From Enterocloster asparagiformis (lineage in GTDB: Bacteria > Bacillota > Clostridia > Lachnospirales > Lachnospiraceae): DNA of 64,000 nucleotides. Within the stretch, counting starts at the first letter, position 1. Each line of letters starts with the position of its first letter. Location: assembly GCA_018380885.1 (NCBI GenBank), contig JAGZSY010000019.1, positions 35,179 to 99,178 on the forward strand, read 5' to 3'. A program made the translations under genes and the position numbers. The notes below the pieces were generated by a model that saw nothing but the letters and a program-made list of their open reading frames with translations, was not told the origin of the DNA and searched no databases. Shown in pieces: positions 17,199-26,568 of this stretch.

Positions 17199-18530
17199 GT
17201 GGAAAATAGAGGGCGTTCAAGAAAAAAACAGAGAAAACAGAAAACAAGAAGGCCTGTCTGGCTGATGGGCATAGCGCTGGTGGCTGTAGCTGTATTGTCA
17301 GGGACCGGCATCTATGTGCTGGCCGGCAGGCTTTCCGTGAATATGGAAAAAAATGGAACTTCTTCGGAGCCACCGGCGCAGGACAATACACCTGTGGCCT
17401 CCACCGGCAGGGAGGAGCGGCCGCAGGTTACGGAGACGGAGCCTGAGCCGGCTGCACCCGCCGGGGAGGAGCTGCTGGAGGAAAAGCTGGATCAGATTCT
17501 GTCAGGGATGACCACTGAGGAAAAGGTGGCCCAGCTGTTCATCGTGACGCCGGAAGCCCTCACCGGCGTGGAGTCGGTGACCCAGGCGGGTGAGAGCACG
17601 CGGGAGGCCTTGAGCCGGCGCCCGGTGGGAGGCCTGATCTATTTCCGCAACAATCTGAAGAACCCGGAGCAGGTGAAGGCCCTCACCGGGAATACCGCCC
17701 GGATCGGCCGGGAGGTGTGCGCTCTTCCGCTGCTTTTGTCCGTGGACGAGGAGGGCGGAAAGGTCACCCGCATCGGCGGCCGGGAGGGCTTTGATGTGCC
17801 GGTATTTCCCAACATGGCGGAGATCGGCGCCGTAAACGACGCGCAAAAGGCTTATGAGGTGGGGAGCGCCATCGGGGGCTATCTCTCTGAGTACGGCTTT
17901 AACATGGATTTTGCCCCGGACGCGGACGTGCTGACCAATTCCGCCAACCAGGTGATCGGGAGCCGCTCCTTTGGGACGGATGCCCAGCTGGTCTGGTCCA
18001 TGGCCAGCCAGGTGGCGAGGGGGTTAAAGGATCGGGGCGTACAGCCTGTGTATAAGCATTTTCCCGGTCACGGCGCCACGCTGGGCGATACCCACGATGG
18101 CTTTGCCTACACGGAGAAAACCTTGGATGAGCTTATGGAGGCGGAGCTGGTCCCCTTTGCCAACGCGGTAAAAAGCGGAGAAAATTGTATTATGGCGGCC
18201 CATATCGCAGCGCCGGGCGTTACCGGCGACGAGACCCCGGCTTCCCTGTCTTACGGGCTGATCACCGGGGTTTTGCGGGAAAAGCTGGGATTTGACGGCG
18301 TGGTGGTGACGGACGCATTGAACATGGGCGCTATTCAGAATCTGTATTCCTCAGGCCAGGCCGCGGTGGCGGCCGTGGAGGCAGGAGCGGATCTGCTTCT
18401 GATGCCGGCCGACTTTGACGCAGCCTATGAGGCGGTGCTCCAGGCGGTGCAGGAGGGCAAGATTTCCCGGGAGCGTCTGGACCTGTCGGTTCGCCGGATC
18501 GGGCGCATGAAGCTGGAAAGCGTATCGTAA
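17199..18530 (+). CDS. Glycoside hydrolase family 3, NagZ-like beta-N-acetylhexosaminidase, membrane-anchored
   Basis: The 443-residue product has a basic N-terminus and one membrane segment (about 20-40), an acidic spacer, then a GH3 TIM barrel. Landmarks are LLSVDEEGGKVTRI, the NagZ-type KHFPGHGATLGDTHDG loop with the catalytic His/Asp pair, and GVVVTDALNMGA with the nucleophile Asp. These enzymes release terminal GlcNAc from peptidoglycan fragments. The anchor places it on the outer face, suiting wall turnover. The start is a GTG preceded by GAGGCAAGGG. It lies among the zinc-ribbon genes and upstream of the kinase operon. Confidence 0.88.
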   Translation: MENRGRSRKKQRKQKTRRPVWLMGIALVAVAVLSGTGIYVLAGRLSVNMEKNGTSSEPPAQDNTPVASTGREERPQVTETEPEPAAPAGEELLEEKLDQILSGMTTEEKVAQLFIVTPEALTGVESVTQAGESTREALSRRPVGGLIYFRNNLKNPEQVKALTGNTARIGREVCALPLLLSVDEEGGKVTRIGGREGFDVPVFPNMAEIGAVNDAQKAYEVGSAIGGYLSEYGFNMDFAPDADVLTNSANQVIGSRSFGTDAQLVWSMASQVARGLKDRGVQPVYKHFPGHGATLGDTHDGFAYTEKTLDELMEAELVPFANAVKSGENCIMAAHIAAPGVTGDETPASLSYGLITGVLREKLGFDGVVVTDALNMGAIQNLYSSGQAAVAAVEAGADLLLMPADFDAAYEAVLQAVQEGKISRERLDLSVRRIGRMKLESVS

Positions 18531-18575
18531 GCCCTGATACGCTGTGACGCAACAAACAATAGCAGGAGGAAGGGT

Positions 18576-19673
18576 ATGAACAAAATTCATGTGGTAATCG
18601 GGGAGCAGGACGAGCAGTTCCTGGTTCACCTGGTCAATATTATGGAAAACGGCTTCAAGGAATACATTGAGGCCCACTGCTTTTCAAAACCGGAGTTTTA
18701 CCTGAAATACGTGCGCAACAACGGCGGCGACGTGTTTTTGGTGGACGAGAATTTCGGCATAGGCGCCGGCGAGCTGGGGCAGGAGAACTGCGGTTATCTC
18801 TGCGACGGAAACGACGAGGTGATGAAGGGCTTTAAGACAGTGGGAAAATATCAGCGCCCGGACGCCATCTACGCGCAGATCATGGATATCTACGCCAATG
18901 GCGGCCTTGCCGCGGTCCCGCAGCCCGAGGAGGAGCCGGAGCTGGCGTTGGCGGAGGCAGGCCCCTGCGAGGTGATCCTGGTCCAGAGCTTTTCAGGCGG
19001 CACTGGGGCCTCCACCTTTGCTGCTGCCGCCTCCATGTACAGCGCCTCCAAGGAAGTGCGCACCTTTTATCTGAATCTGGAGGATGTGGGCAGCTCCGAG
19101 GATTTCTTCGGCGTTCAGGGCTCGGAGGGGTTTGACGATGTGTTGGCCGAGATGCAGAAGGGTTCGGCGGATTTCGCCGACTTTGCGGCAAGCCACGCCC
19201 AGACGGATGCGGCCAGCGGCGTATCCTATTTCCTGCCCTGCTCCAACCCGGCGCTGATGGCAGGGCTCACGGCTGCGGACTGGCTGCGAATTCTGGGCGC
19301 TTTAAAGCAATCGGGCTCCTACGAGCGCATTTTCGTGGACTGCGGCTTCGGGCTGGACGACCGCCATCTTTCCATGATGGACGCGGCGGACAAGATCGTG
19401 GTGGTGACGGACGGCAGCGAGCCGGCCAACACCAAATTCTACCGTGCTTTTGACGCGGTTATGGAGCTTCAGCAGCAGAACCAGCTGGAGCTGACCCCCA
19501 AGATGGTCCTGCTCTACAACTGCTTTAGCAGCAGCAAATCCAGCAGCCGTCTGGAGTACGTGGAGCTTCCCGTGGTGGGCACCATCCCGCCGGTGAAGCA
19601 CGCTCTGGTGAGAGAGATTATCCAGGTGATGCTGGACCGGCAGAATGTATTTGAGCGGATGCTGCAGCTGTAG
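18576..19673 (+). CDS. TadZ/CpaE-like protein with a degenerate P-loop
   Basis: The 365-residue product has an N-terminal receiver-like domain (about 1-110) without an obvious phospho-acceptor, then a MinD/ParA-type domain. The Walker A position reads FSGGTGASTFA near residue 140, so the signature lysines of the deviant Walker A (KGGxGKT) are missing. A Walker-B-like FVDCGFGLD and VVVTDGSEPAN follow. TadZ and CpaE proteins localise secretion or pilus machines. No other tad gene is visible, so here it may position the kinases or the wall proteins. It is followed by the phosphatase and kinase genes in one tight operon. Confidence 0.75.
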   Translation: MNKIHVVIGEQDEQFLVHLVNIMENGFKEYIEAHCFSKPEFYLKYVRNNGGDVFLVDENFGIGAGELGQENCGYLCDGNDEVMKGFKTVGKYQRPDAIYAQIMDIYANGGLAAVPQPEEEPELALAEAGPCEVILVQSFSGGTGASTFAAAASMYSASKEVRTFYLNLEDVGSSEDFFGVQGSEGFDDVLAEMQKGSADFADFAASHAQTDAASGVSYFLPCSNPALMAGLTAADWLRILGALKQSGSYERIFVDCGFGLDDRHLSMMDAADKIVVVTDGSEPANTKFYRAFDAVMELQQQNQLELTPKMVLLYNCFSSSKSSSRLEYVELPVVGTIPPVKHALVREIIQVMLDRQNVFERMLQL

Positions 19674-19690
19674 CCCGGGGGAGACAAAGG

Positions 19691-20473
19691 ATGAGTGAGA
19701 TTGAGATGAGCTGCTACTGCCTGACCAGCAAGGGAGGGCGGGAAGTGAACGAGGATTCCACGGCTGTGGCCAGGACGCCGGAGGGCGCCTGCTGCATCCT
19801 GGCGGACGGTCTGGGCGGCCATGGCATGGGCGAGGTGGCTTCCCGCCTTGTCTGCGACGAGGCGGCGCGCATTTTCAAGGAGCGCCAGGGCGGGACCATG
19901 GAAGCGTATCTGCGGACCGCCTTTGAGACGGCCCAGGCCAGCCTGATGGCCGCCCAGGAGGAGCGGGGGGCTCAGGACAAGATGAAAACCACCATGGTAG
20001 TGCTGGCCACCGACGAGTCCACGATTCAGTGGGGTCATATCGGGGATTCGCGGCTGTACTATTTCAAAAACAACCATTTGGCCGCCAGGACCCTGGATCA
20101 CAGCGTGCCGCAGATGCTGGTGGCATCCGGCGAGATTCGGGAAAAGGATATCAGACATCACGAGGACCGCAACCGTCTGCTGCGGGTGATGGGGATTCCC
20201 TGGCGCAAGAAGAACTATGAGATTGCGCCGCCGATTCAATTTGACGAGAACCAGGCGTTTCTGCTCTGCTCCGACGGCTTTTGGGAGTACATAGAGGAGA
20301 AGGAGATGGCGGCGTTTCTGGCCCAGTCGGCCACTCCCAGGGAATGGCTGGAGCGCATGGAGCAGGAAGTGAAAAAAAACGGCGCCGGAAAGAATATGGA
20401 CAACTATTCCGCGGTCGGGCTGTTTACGGGAGGGACGAGACAGCAAAAAAAGTGGTTTGAATTCTGGAAATAA
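19691..20473 (+). CDS. PP2C-family serine/threonine phosphatase
   Basis: The 260-residue product has the PP2C metal-binding motifs in order: REVNEDS, ADGLGGHGMGEVAS, the GHIGDSRLYYF strand, LCSDGFWEY and the final DNYSAVG. It has no membrane segment, so it acts in the cytoplasm. It lies 17 bases after the TadZ-like gene and 12 bases before a Hanks-type kinase, the usual pairing in which the phosphatase reverses the kinase's phosphorylation. Confidence 0.93.
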   Translation: MSEIEMSCYCLTSKGGREVNEDSTAVARTPEGACCILADGLGGHGMGEVASRLVCDEAARIFKERQGGTMEAYLRTAFETAQASLMAAQEERGAQDKMKTTMVVLATDESTIQWGHIGDSRLYYFKNNHLAARTLDHSVPQMLVASGEIREKDIRHHEDRNRLLRVMGIPWRKKNYEIAPPIQFDENQAFLLCSDGFWEYIEEKEMAAFLAQSATPREWLERMEQEVKKNGAGKNMDNYSAVGLFTGGTRQQKKWFEFWK

Positions 20474-20485
20474 AGGGGAGCAGCT

Positions 20486-22459
20486 ATGAAAGTCCGTTGT
20501 ATGAACTGCATGAAGGAGTATGAGGAGGGACAGGCAAAGTGCCCGCGCTGCGGTTATGTCCGGGGCACGCGGCCAAAAGAGATCTATCACTTGTATCCGG
20601 AGATGGAGCTGGAGGAGCGGTACATCATCGGCACGGTGGTGGGCTTCGGCGGCTTCGGCGTGCTGTACCGGGCCTGGGACAAAAAACTGGATCACATGGT
20701 GGCGATCAAGGAGTATTATCCGGCCGGCATGGTGACACGAATCCCGGGGCAGAAGGAGGTTATCCTCTATACCGGAAAGAAAAACGAGGAGTACAAGAAC
20801 GGCCTGACCCGATTCCTGGACGAGGCCAGGAATACGGCCAGGTTCAGCAGCAACCCCAATATTGTCAACGTGTACGATTTCTTTGAGGAAAACGGCACCG
20901 CCTACATGGTGATGGAATTCCTGGAGGGCGTGTCCTTAAAGGAGTATATTGCCAGGAAGGGCGGCAGGCTGCCCTGGGAGCAGGCGGTGGAGATCGGCCT
21001 GCGCATCATCGATGCGCTGAAGGATGTGCACGGGGCTAAGATCCTTCACCGGGATTTGAGCCCGGACAACGTATTCATGTGCGACGACGGCAAGATCAAG
21101 CTTCTGGACTTCGGCGCGGCCCGTTTTACGGGGTTGGACGATGAGAAAACAAGAACCATCGTGCTCAAAATGGGCTTTGCCCCGCCGGAACAGTACCGGG
21201 GCAAGAGCCAGCAGGGCCCGTACACGGACATCTACGCCCTGGGGGCCACCCTGTACCGGGCGATCACCGGCGAGACGCCGGATGAGTCGGTCAACCGTCA
21301 GGATTCCATCAATCACAACGAGGGGGACACCTTAAAGCCGATGTCCCATTTTGTGGAAGGAATCCCCGGCTATCTGGACAACGCGGTGCTCAGGGCCATG
21401 GCCCTGGAGCCCACGCTGCGCTTTCAGAGCGTCCAGCAGATGGCGGACGCCCTGCAGAATAAAAAGAGCTATGCGGACCTGGCCAGGGAGATCAAGCGCA
21501 GAAAGACCAGGCGGCTGGTGGGAATCGCAGCTTCGCTTGTGGTTCTGACGGCCGCAGCCGCCTTCGGCCTGCTGTATTCCCGCCAGCAGAAACAGATCCG
21601 GGATCTGGACAACGTGGCGTTAGCCGTGTGGCTGCCGGTGCGGGAGGGGATGAACTCCAGCCAGACGGAACAGCTGTTTCTGGACATGTCGGCGGAATTT
21701 CTGGAAAATTATCCCGGCGTACGGCTGGATATTACCTGCATCCCACGGGAGGACTACGGCGACCGGCTGGAGGAAGCGGCCGGTGAGGGGAATTTCCCGG
21801 CAATCTATGAGAGCACGGGCCTGGAGGAGCGGCTGGGAGGCCGCATGGCCAGTCTGGATCAGGAGGTCTACGACCGTTTGGGCCAGGACGGCGGAGACAG
21901 CGTCTCGGCCCCGGTTGCAGGGGTGTTGGACCGGGAGACCAGGGAGATTCTGAATCCCAATCAGGTCCCTCTGGGCTTCAAATCCGCGGTGCTCTACGTG
22001 AACACGGAGATTGAAAAATCCGGAGCGGAATTTGGGACGGAGAACAATGGGGAGGATTTCCTGGAAGCAAAATCCCGGGCCTGGGTGTCCGACACCGGCG
22101 AGTTCACGGACGTGCAGGCGCAGATTCCCGGCCGCTACGCGGTACGGCCGTTGGAGGGCCAGGTTCCCGCCAGCTACACGGACGTTTGGTCCGTGGACAG
22201 CAAGGCCGGCAAAGTGGAGCGCGCTGCCGCGGGGCGGCTGCTGTATTTTCTGCTGCGCCAGCCGGCCCAGGATGTCCTGCACCTCCGCCACGACGCGGCG
22301 CTGCCGGTGAACGCGGAGGCGTACTGTATCTATCTGGAGGTCAACAGGGAGCTGGAGTTTGTGGGCGGCCAGCTGGGAAATTTGGAATTTATGAGCGATA
22401 CGGGCGCTGAGAAGGCGGAGGCCCGGATTTATGAGGAATTAGCACAGCAAGAGCAATAA
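20486..22459 (+). CDS. Transmembrane Hanks-type kinase with zinc ribbon and solute-binding-like ectodomain
   Basis: The 657-residue product begins with a zinc ribbon (C5, C8, C19, C22). The kinase domain follows, with glycine loop GFGGFG near 53, catalytic Lys75 in VAIKEY, HRDLSPDN near 188 and DFG at 208. A membrane helix lies at about 343-364. The remaining 290 residues are outside and do not contain PASTA repeats. They resemble an ABC solute-binding protein (LAVWLPVREG, FLDMSAEFLENYPGV, GNFPAIYESTG, GFKSAVLYVNTE). The protein may therefore sense a soluble ligand. It is a neighbour of a second kinase and a PP2C phosphatase. The kinase call is firm; the ectodomain call is by eye. Confidence 0.85.
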   Translation: MKVRCMNCMKEYEEGQAKCPRCGYVRGTRPKEIYHLYPEMELEERYIIGTVVGFGGFGVLYRAWDKKLDHMVAIKEYYPAGMVTRIPGQKEVILYTGKKNEEYKNGLTRFLDEARNTARFSSNPNIVNVYDFFEENGTAYMVMEFLEGVSLKEYIARKGGRLPWEQAVEIGLRIIDALKDVHGAKILHRDLSPDNVFMCDDGKIKLLDFGAARFTGLDDEKTRTIVLKMGFAPPEQYRGKSQQGPYTDIYALGATLYRAITGETPDESVNRQDSINHNEGDTLKPMSHFVEGIPGYLDNAVLRAMALEPTLRFQSVQQMADALQNKKSYADLAREIKRRKTRRLVGIAASLVVLTAAAAFGLLYSRQQKQIRDLDNVALAVWLPVREGMNSSQTEQLFLDMSAEFLENYPGVRLDITCIPREDYGDRLEEAAGEGNFPAIYESTGLEERLGGRMASLDQEVYDRLGQDGGDSVSAPVAGVLDRETREILNPNQVPLGFKSAVLYVNTEIEKSGAEFGTENNGEDFLEAKSRAWVSDTGEFTDVQAQIPGRYAVRPLEGQVPASYTDVWSVDSKAGKVERAAAGRLLYFLLRQPAQDVLHLRHDAALPVNAEAYCIYLEVNRELEFVGGQLGNLEFMSDTGAEKAEARIYEELAQQEQ

Positions 22460-22472
22460 GGAGGTGAGGGCC

Positions 22473-24635
22473 ATGGAACGGCGCTGTATGGGGTGTATGG
22501 AATTGTATGAGGAGACCTTGGACACATGCCCGCACTGCGGGTATGTTCACGGGACTCCGGCCAAGGAGGCGTACCATATCCTTCCGGGCTCGCTGCTGGC
22601 CGGACGGTATATTGTGGGACAGGTCCTTGGCTTCGGCGGGTTCGGCGTGACTTATATAGGTTATGATCAGGTATTGCAGCAGAAGGTGGCCATCAAGGAA
22701 TATCTGCCCAGTGAATTTGCCACCAGGATGCCTCAGCAGGAGGACGTGACCATCTATTCCGGCGAGAAGGAGGAGCAGTTCTTAGCGGGCAGGGAGAAGT
22801 TCGTGGAGGAGGCCAGACGCCTGGCCAAGTTCCAGTCGCAGTCGGGTATTGTTCAGATTTACGACTGTTTTGAGACAAACCGCACAGCATATATTATCAT
22901 GGAGTACCTGGACGGGGTGTCGCTGAAGGAAAAGCTGGAGCGGGACGGGGCCATGACCGTTGAGGAGGCCATGCCCGTGATCATGGCGGTGATCGGGGCG
23001 CTGAAATCCGTCCACGCGGCCGGGATTTTGCACCGGGATATCTCGCCGGACAACATTTACCTGCTGAAAAACGGTCAGACTAAGCTGCTGGATTTCGGCG
23101 CGGCCCGTTTCGCCACCACAAAGCACAGCCGCAGCCTTTCCGTGATCATAAAGCCCGGCTTTGCGCCGGTGGAGCAGTACCGCAGCCGCGGAGATCAGGG
23201 GCCCTGGACCGATGTCTACGCCCTGGCGGCCACGTTTTACAATATGCTGACAGGGCAGGTGCCGGAGGACGCCATGGAGCGGGCGGCTCAGGACACCCTC
23301 AAGGAGCCCTCCAAGCTGGGGGTAAAGATTTCGCCCAGCCTGGAGGCTGCGCTGATGAACGCGCTGAACGTCCAGATTGAGAACAGGACCAGGACGATCA
23401 ATCGGTTTGAGCAGGACCTGCTGGCTTCCGACGTCAAGCGGGTGGTTGAAAAAAAACGCAAGGAAGATTTGGGAAAATGGCCTTTTTGGATCAAGGTGCT
23501 CATCGGGGTGGGCATAGCCGCGGTCACGGCCCTGGCTGTGGTTCTGGTTGCGCTGCCCCAGCGGGTGTTAACCCCCTCGGCGCCTACCACCGAGGCCGGC
23601 AAGACGCGGGTGCCGAACATGGTCAACTTAAGCTTTGACGACGCCAGGAAGCTGGCGGGCGAGGCTGGTCTTGAAGTGCTGATCGGGGATAAGGATTACG
23701 ACGATCAGGTGCCGGAGAACAAGGTGCTGCGCCAGGAGATCAAGCACGGGGAGCTGGCCGAGGCCGGCGCCACCATTCAGCTGACCATCAGCGCGGGTAT
23801 CCGTAAGACCTATGTGCCCAATGTGATCGGAATGGAGTCAGAGGCGGCGAGGAAGCTTCTGGACGAGGCGGGATTGATTCCGGTGACGGAGGAGAAGGAG
23901 TACCGGGCAGCTCCGGGAACCGTGGCGGAGCAGTCTATGGAGCCGGAGCAGGAGTGCACCACCGGCACTGAGATTAAAATTATCATTTCCAAGGGAATCG
24001 GGGGCGGGGACTCCGCGCAGACCGTGGCCATGGCGGATTTAACCGGTATGGATTACGATGAGGCGGCCCAGCTGCTTTTGCAGAATTACTTGTATCTGGT
24101 CAAGGCAGAAGCGCGCTACGATGACAATGTGCCTGAGGGAGGCATCATCAGCCAGGAGGTAGCCGTGGGGACCATGGTGAACCAGAATAGCAACGTCCGC
24201 GTGGCGGTCAGCCTGGGCAAGGAGCTGATCCGCGTTCCTGATCTGCAGTATAAGACAGAGGCTGAGGCTATGGAGCTGCTGAGCGCGGCCGGCCTGGAGG
24301 GCTCCGTCACCCGGGAGGCCAGCCGTGATGTGGCGGCCGGCAGCGTGATCCGGCAGACTCAGGAGGCCGGCAGTCAGGTGGAGAAGGGATCCGCGGTGGC
24401 CTTTGTGGTCAGCGACGGAGCGCCCAAGGAAACAAAACCGGAGACAACGGCGGACCGTCAGACGACGGCCAGGCAGACGGAGCAGACGGCACCCCAGGCG
24501 CCCACCGCTGCGGAGCAGGCTCAGACGGCCGCGGAGACGACCACAACCGCCCCCGCGGAAACGACGACTACGGCGGACGATGGAAACGCGGATCTGATAA
24601 AGCTGCTGGAGGAGCACGACAAACAGAATCGCTGA
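22473..24635 (+). CDS. PASTA-domain Hanks-type kinase with N-terminal zinc ribbon (PrkC/Stk-like)
   Basis: The 720-residue product starts with a zinc ribbon (C5, C8, C19, C22) like the preceding kinase. The kinase domain has GFGGFG, Lys75 in VAIKEY, HRDISPDN and LDFGAARF. A membrane helix lies at about 334-362. Four PASTA-like repeats follow from about 378 to 650 (VPNMVNLSFDDA, VPNVIGMESEAA, MADLTGMDYDEA, VPDLQYKTEAEA), ending in a Thr/Ala-rich tail. PASTA repeats bind uncrosslinked peptidoglycan or lipid II. The ATG at 22473 follows AGGAGGTGAGGG, 13 bases after the first kinase gene. In canonical PrkC the kinase is N-terminal without a ribbon, so the ribbon is unusual. Confidence 0.92.
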   Translation: MERRCMGCMELYEETLDTCPHCGYVHGTPAKEAYHILPGSLLAGRYIVGQVLGFGGFGVTYIGYDQVLQQKVAIKEYLPSEFATRMPQQEDVTIYSGEKEEQFLAGREKFVEEARRLAKFQSQSGIVQIYDCFETNRTAYIIMEYLDGVSLKEKLERDGAMTVEEAMPVIMAVIGALKSVHAAGILHRDISPDNIYLLKNGQTKLLDFGAARFATTKHSRSLSVIIKPGFAPVEQYRSRGDQGPWTDVYALAATFYNMLTGQVPEDAMERAAQDTLKEPSKLGVKISPSLEAALMNALNVQIENRTRTINRFEQDLLASDVKRVVEKKRKEDLGKWPFWIKVLIGVGIAAVTALAVVLVALPQRVLTPSAPTTEAGKTRVPNMVNLSFDDARKLAGEAGLEVLIGDKDYDDQVPENKVLRQEIKHGELAEAGATIQLTISAGIRKTYVPNVIGMESEAARKLLDEAGLIPVTEEKEYRAAPGTVAEQSMEPEQECTTGTEIKIIISKGIGGGDSAQTVAMADLTGMDYDEAAQLLLQNYLYLVKAEARYDDNVPEGGIISQEVAVGTMVNQNSNVRVAVSLGKELIRVPDLQYKTEAEAMELLSAAGLEGSVTREASRDVAAGSVIRQTQEAGSQVEKGSAVAFVVSDGAPKETKPETTADRQTTARQTEQTAPQAPTAAEQAQTAAETTTTAPAETTTTADDGNADLIKLLEEHDKQNR

Positions 24636-24662
24636 TGGTAAAAATTCAAGGAGGGTAAAGCA

Positions 24663-25499
24663 ATGAGAAAAAGTGTTGGAATTGCAATGTTGTCACTGAT
24701 GATTTCCGCTGCGGGGGCGGCCACGGTTTATGCGGCCGGCTGGCAGCAGGGCGCCGGCGGCTGGTGGTACGAGTACGAGGACGGCACCTATGCCAAATCC
24801 GGAATCAGGCAGATCGGCGACCAGTATTATGCCTTTGACGAGAACGGTTATATGCTGCAGGGATGGCAGTACATCGGTTTTAAGTGGTATTATTTCGAGC
24901 CCGAGGGCGGAGCCATGGCGATGGGCTGGAAACAGGTGGGAGACAAGTGGTACTACCTGGATCCCGCCGACAACGGGGCCATGTACACCTATTGGCTGGA
25001 CATCGGCAAGGACCGCTACTATCTGGACGAAAACGGCGTGATGCAGACGGGGCTGTTCTACTTAAGCGACTCGACCACGGGTTCCAAATACGCCTACCAG
25101 GCCGATGCCAACGGAGTTTTGATCCGCAACAAAACCGTGGAGCTGGGGGAACGCACCGTGCGGTACGACTCCAGCGGGATCATGATGTACAGAAGCGAGG
25201 AGACCAAGCTGAAGGCCAAGATCGACGGCTCGGACCCGTGGCAGTACGTGCTCAGCGAAAAAGAGCTGAAGGAGGAGAAGAGCACGGACAACACCATCTC
25301 GGAGGCGATAGCGGATCGCAAGAGTGAGTTGTCCGACGAGTACCGCGAGAAGATCCGCGGACTGTCTAAGGGCGCCGCCAAGGACAACAAGATCGCCAGC
25401 TGGGAGCGCAAGGCGAGAAAGAAGCTGGCCGAGTATCTGGTGGAGGACTGGGAAATCGAAGAATTTATCTATGATGTGAAGCGCGGCGTCTATTATTGA
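24663..25499 (+). CDS. Secreted cell-wall-binding repeat protein
   Basis: The 278-residue product has a signal peptide ending near VYAAG (residue 24), then about five choline-binding/CW_binding_1-type repeats (GGWWYEYEDGTY, GDQYYAFDENGYMLQGW, FKWYYFEPEGG, GDKWYYLDPADNG, KDRYYLDENGVMQTG). The last 90 residues are charged and helical without a recognised domain. Such repeats bind teichoic acid or wall glycans. It follows the PASTA kinase by 27 bases and is probably cotranscribed. Confidence 0.85.
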   Translation: MRKSVGIAMLSLMISAAGAATVYAAGWQQGAGGWWYEYEDGTYAKSGIRQIGDQYYAFDENGYMLQGWQYIGFKWYYFEPEGGAMAMGWKQVGDKWYYLDPADNGAMYTYWLDIGKDRYYLDENGVMQTGLFYLSDSTTGSKYAYQADANGVLIRNKTVELGERTVRYDSSGIMMYRSEETKLKAKIDGSDPWQYVLSEKELKEEKSTDNTISEAIADRKSELSDEYREKIRGLSKGAAKDNKIASWERKARKKLAEYLVEDWEIEEFIYDVKRGVYY

Positions 25500-25605
25500 C
25501 CGTCAGGCGCGGCATGGACAGGGCGGGCGGCCGCAAGATGTCGGCCCGCCCGCAGTCTGCGTTGAAAACGCATAAAGAAGTTTCGTAAAGCGGAGGAAGA
25601 GGATT

Positions 25606-26559
25606 ATGAAATACTGCAAAAAATGTGGCGCGCAGATGAAGGACGAGGCAAAATTCTGCCCGTCCTGCGGAGCCGGCAGCGAGGCCGGAGGACCGGCGAA
25701 GGAGCCCGAAAGACAGCCTGACGGAAAGCCGTCGGGGGACGGAAAAAAGAAGAGCCCTGTGCCGTTTATCATCATCTGCCTGGTGCTGGTGGCAGCTATG
25801 GCCGGAGGAACCGCTTATTTTGTGTGGAACAGGGGCCGTGACAAAGGCACAGTGGCGCAGGAAGCCGACCGCGATGGAAAAGATTGGGGAAATGGCGGCG
25901 GCCAGGAGAAAAAGGAAGAAGAGGAAAAGGCCACAGAGGAGGAGACCTCCGCGGCAGAGAAGGATACCGCCGCCACAGAGCAGGAGACCTCCGCTGAGAC
26001 AGAAAAGGCAGCGGCTGCGGATGAGACCACAACGGCGGACTTGGCCCTGGCGGAAACCACGGCGCCCCCGGAGGGGGATTCTTTGCCCGCGATGAACGAA
26101 GCGGCTGCGGGCGCTGCTCCTGAGGCGGCCCAGGCGTCGTACACGACCATGTACGTGGTTAACTGTAACGAGTTTATCACCCTGCGCCCCGGCGATTCCA
26201 CCTCCTCGGGGGAAATCTGCAAGATCCCGCTGGGAGCCAGCGTCAGCTATGTGTCCACGGCCGGGAACGGCTTTTATCAGGTAATATACAACGGCCAGAC
26301 AGGCTACGCCCTGGCCTCCTATCTGAGCGTCACACCGGAAAACGCCCCCACGGCTGCTTCGGGCTATGAGACGATGTATGTGGTGAACTGCAAGGAATTT
26401 ATCACCCTGCGGAGCAGCGATTCCACCAGCGCCAGCGAGATATGCAAGATTCCCCTGGGAGCCAGCGTCAGTTACGTGTCCACGGCTGGGAACGGCTTTT
26501 ACAAGGTCATATACAATGGCTTCACGGGCTACGCTCTGGCCTCATACCTGAGCTACTAG
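25606..26559 (+). CDS. Zinc-ribbon membrane protein with two SH3b domains
   Basis: The 317-residue product begins with a zinc ribbon (CKKCGAQMKDEAKFCPSCG), then one membrane helix (about 52-73), the motif GKDWGN, and a Glu/Thr/Ala spacer. Two bacterial SH3 repeats of about 63 residues follow, nearly identical to each other (MYVVNCNEFITLR, then MYVVNCKEFITLR; both with GASVSYVSTAGNGFY and GYALASYLS). SH3b domains bind peptidoglycan cross-bridges. The near-identity of the repeats points to a recent internal duplication. Confidence 0.87.
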   Translation: MKYCKKCGAQMKDEAKFCPSCGAGSEAGGPAKEPERQPDGKPSGDGKKKSPVPFIIICLVLVAAMAGGTAYFVWNRGRDKGTVAQEADRDGKDWGNGGGQEKKEEEEKATEEETSAAEKDTAATEQETSAETEKAAAADETTTADLALAETTAPPEGDSLPAMNEAAAGAAPEAAQASYTTMYVVNCNEFITLRPGDSTSSGEICKIPLGASVSYVSTAGNGFYQVIYNGQTGYALASYLSVTPENAPTAASGYETMYVVNCKEFITLRSSDSTSASEICKIPLGASVSYVSTAGNGFYKVIYNGFTGYALASYLSY

Positions 26560-26568
26560 GAGGAGATT

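Noticed and set aside
25500..25605. Terminator after the wall-binding repeat protein
   Set aside because: A GC-rich inverted repeat exists, but there is no T run after it.
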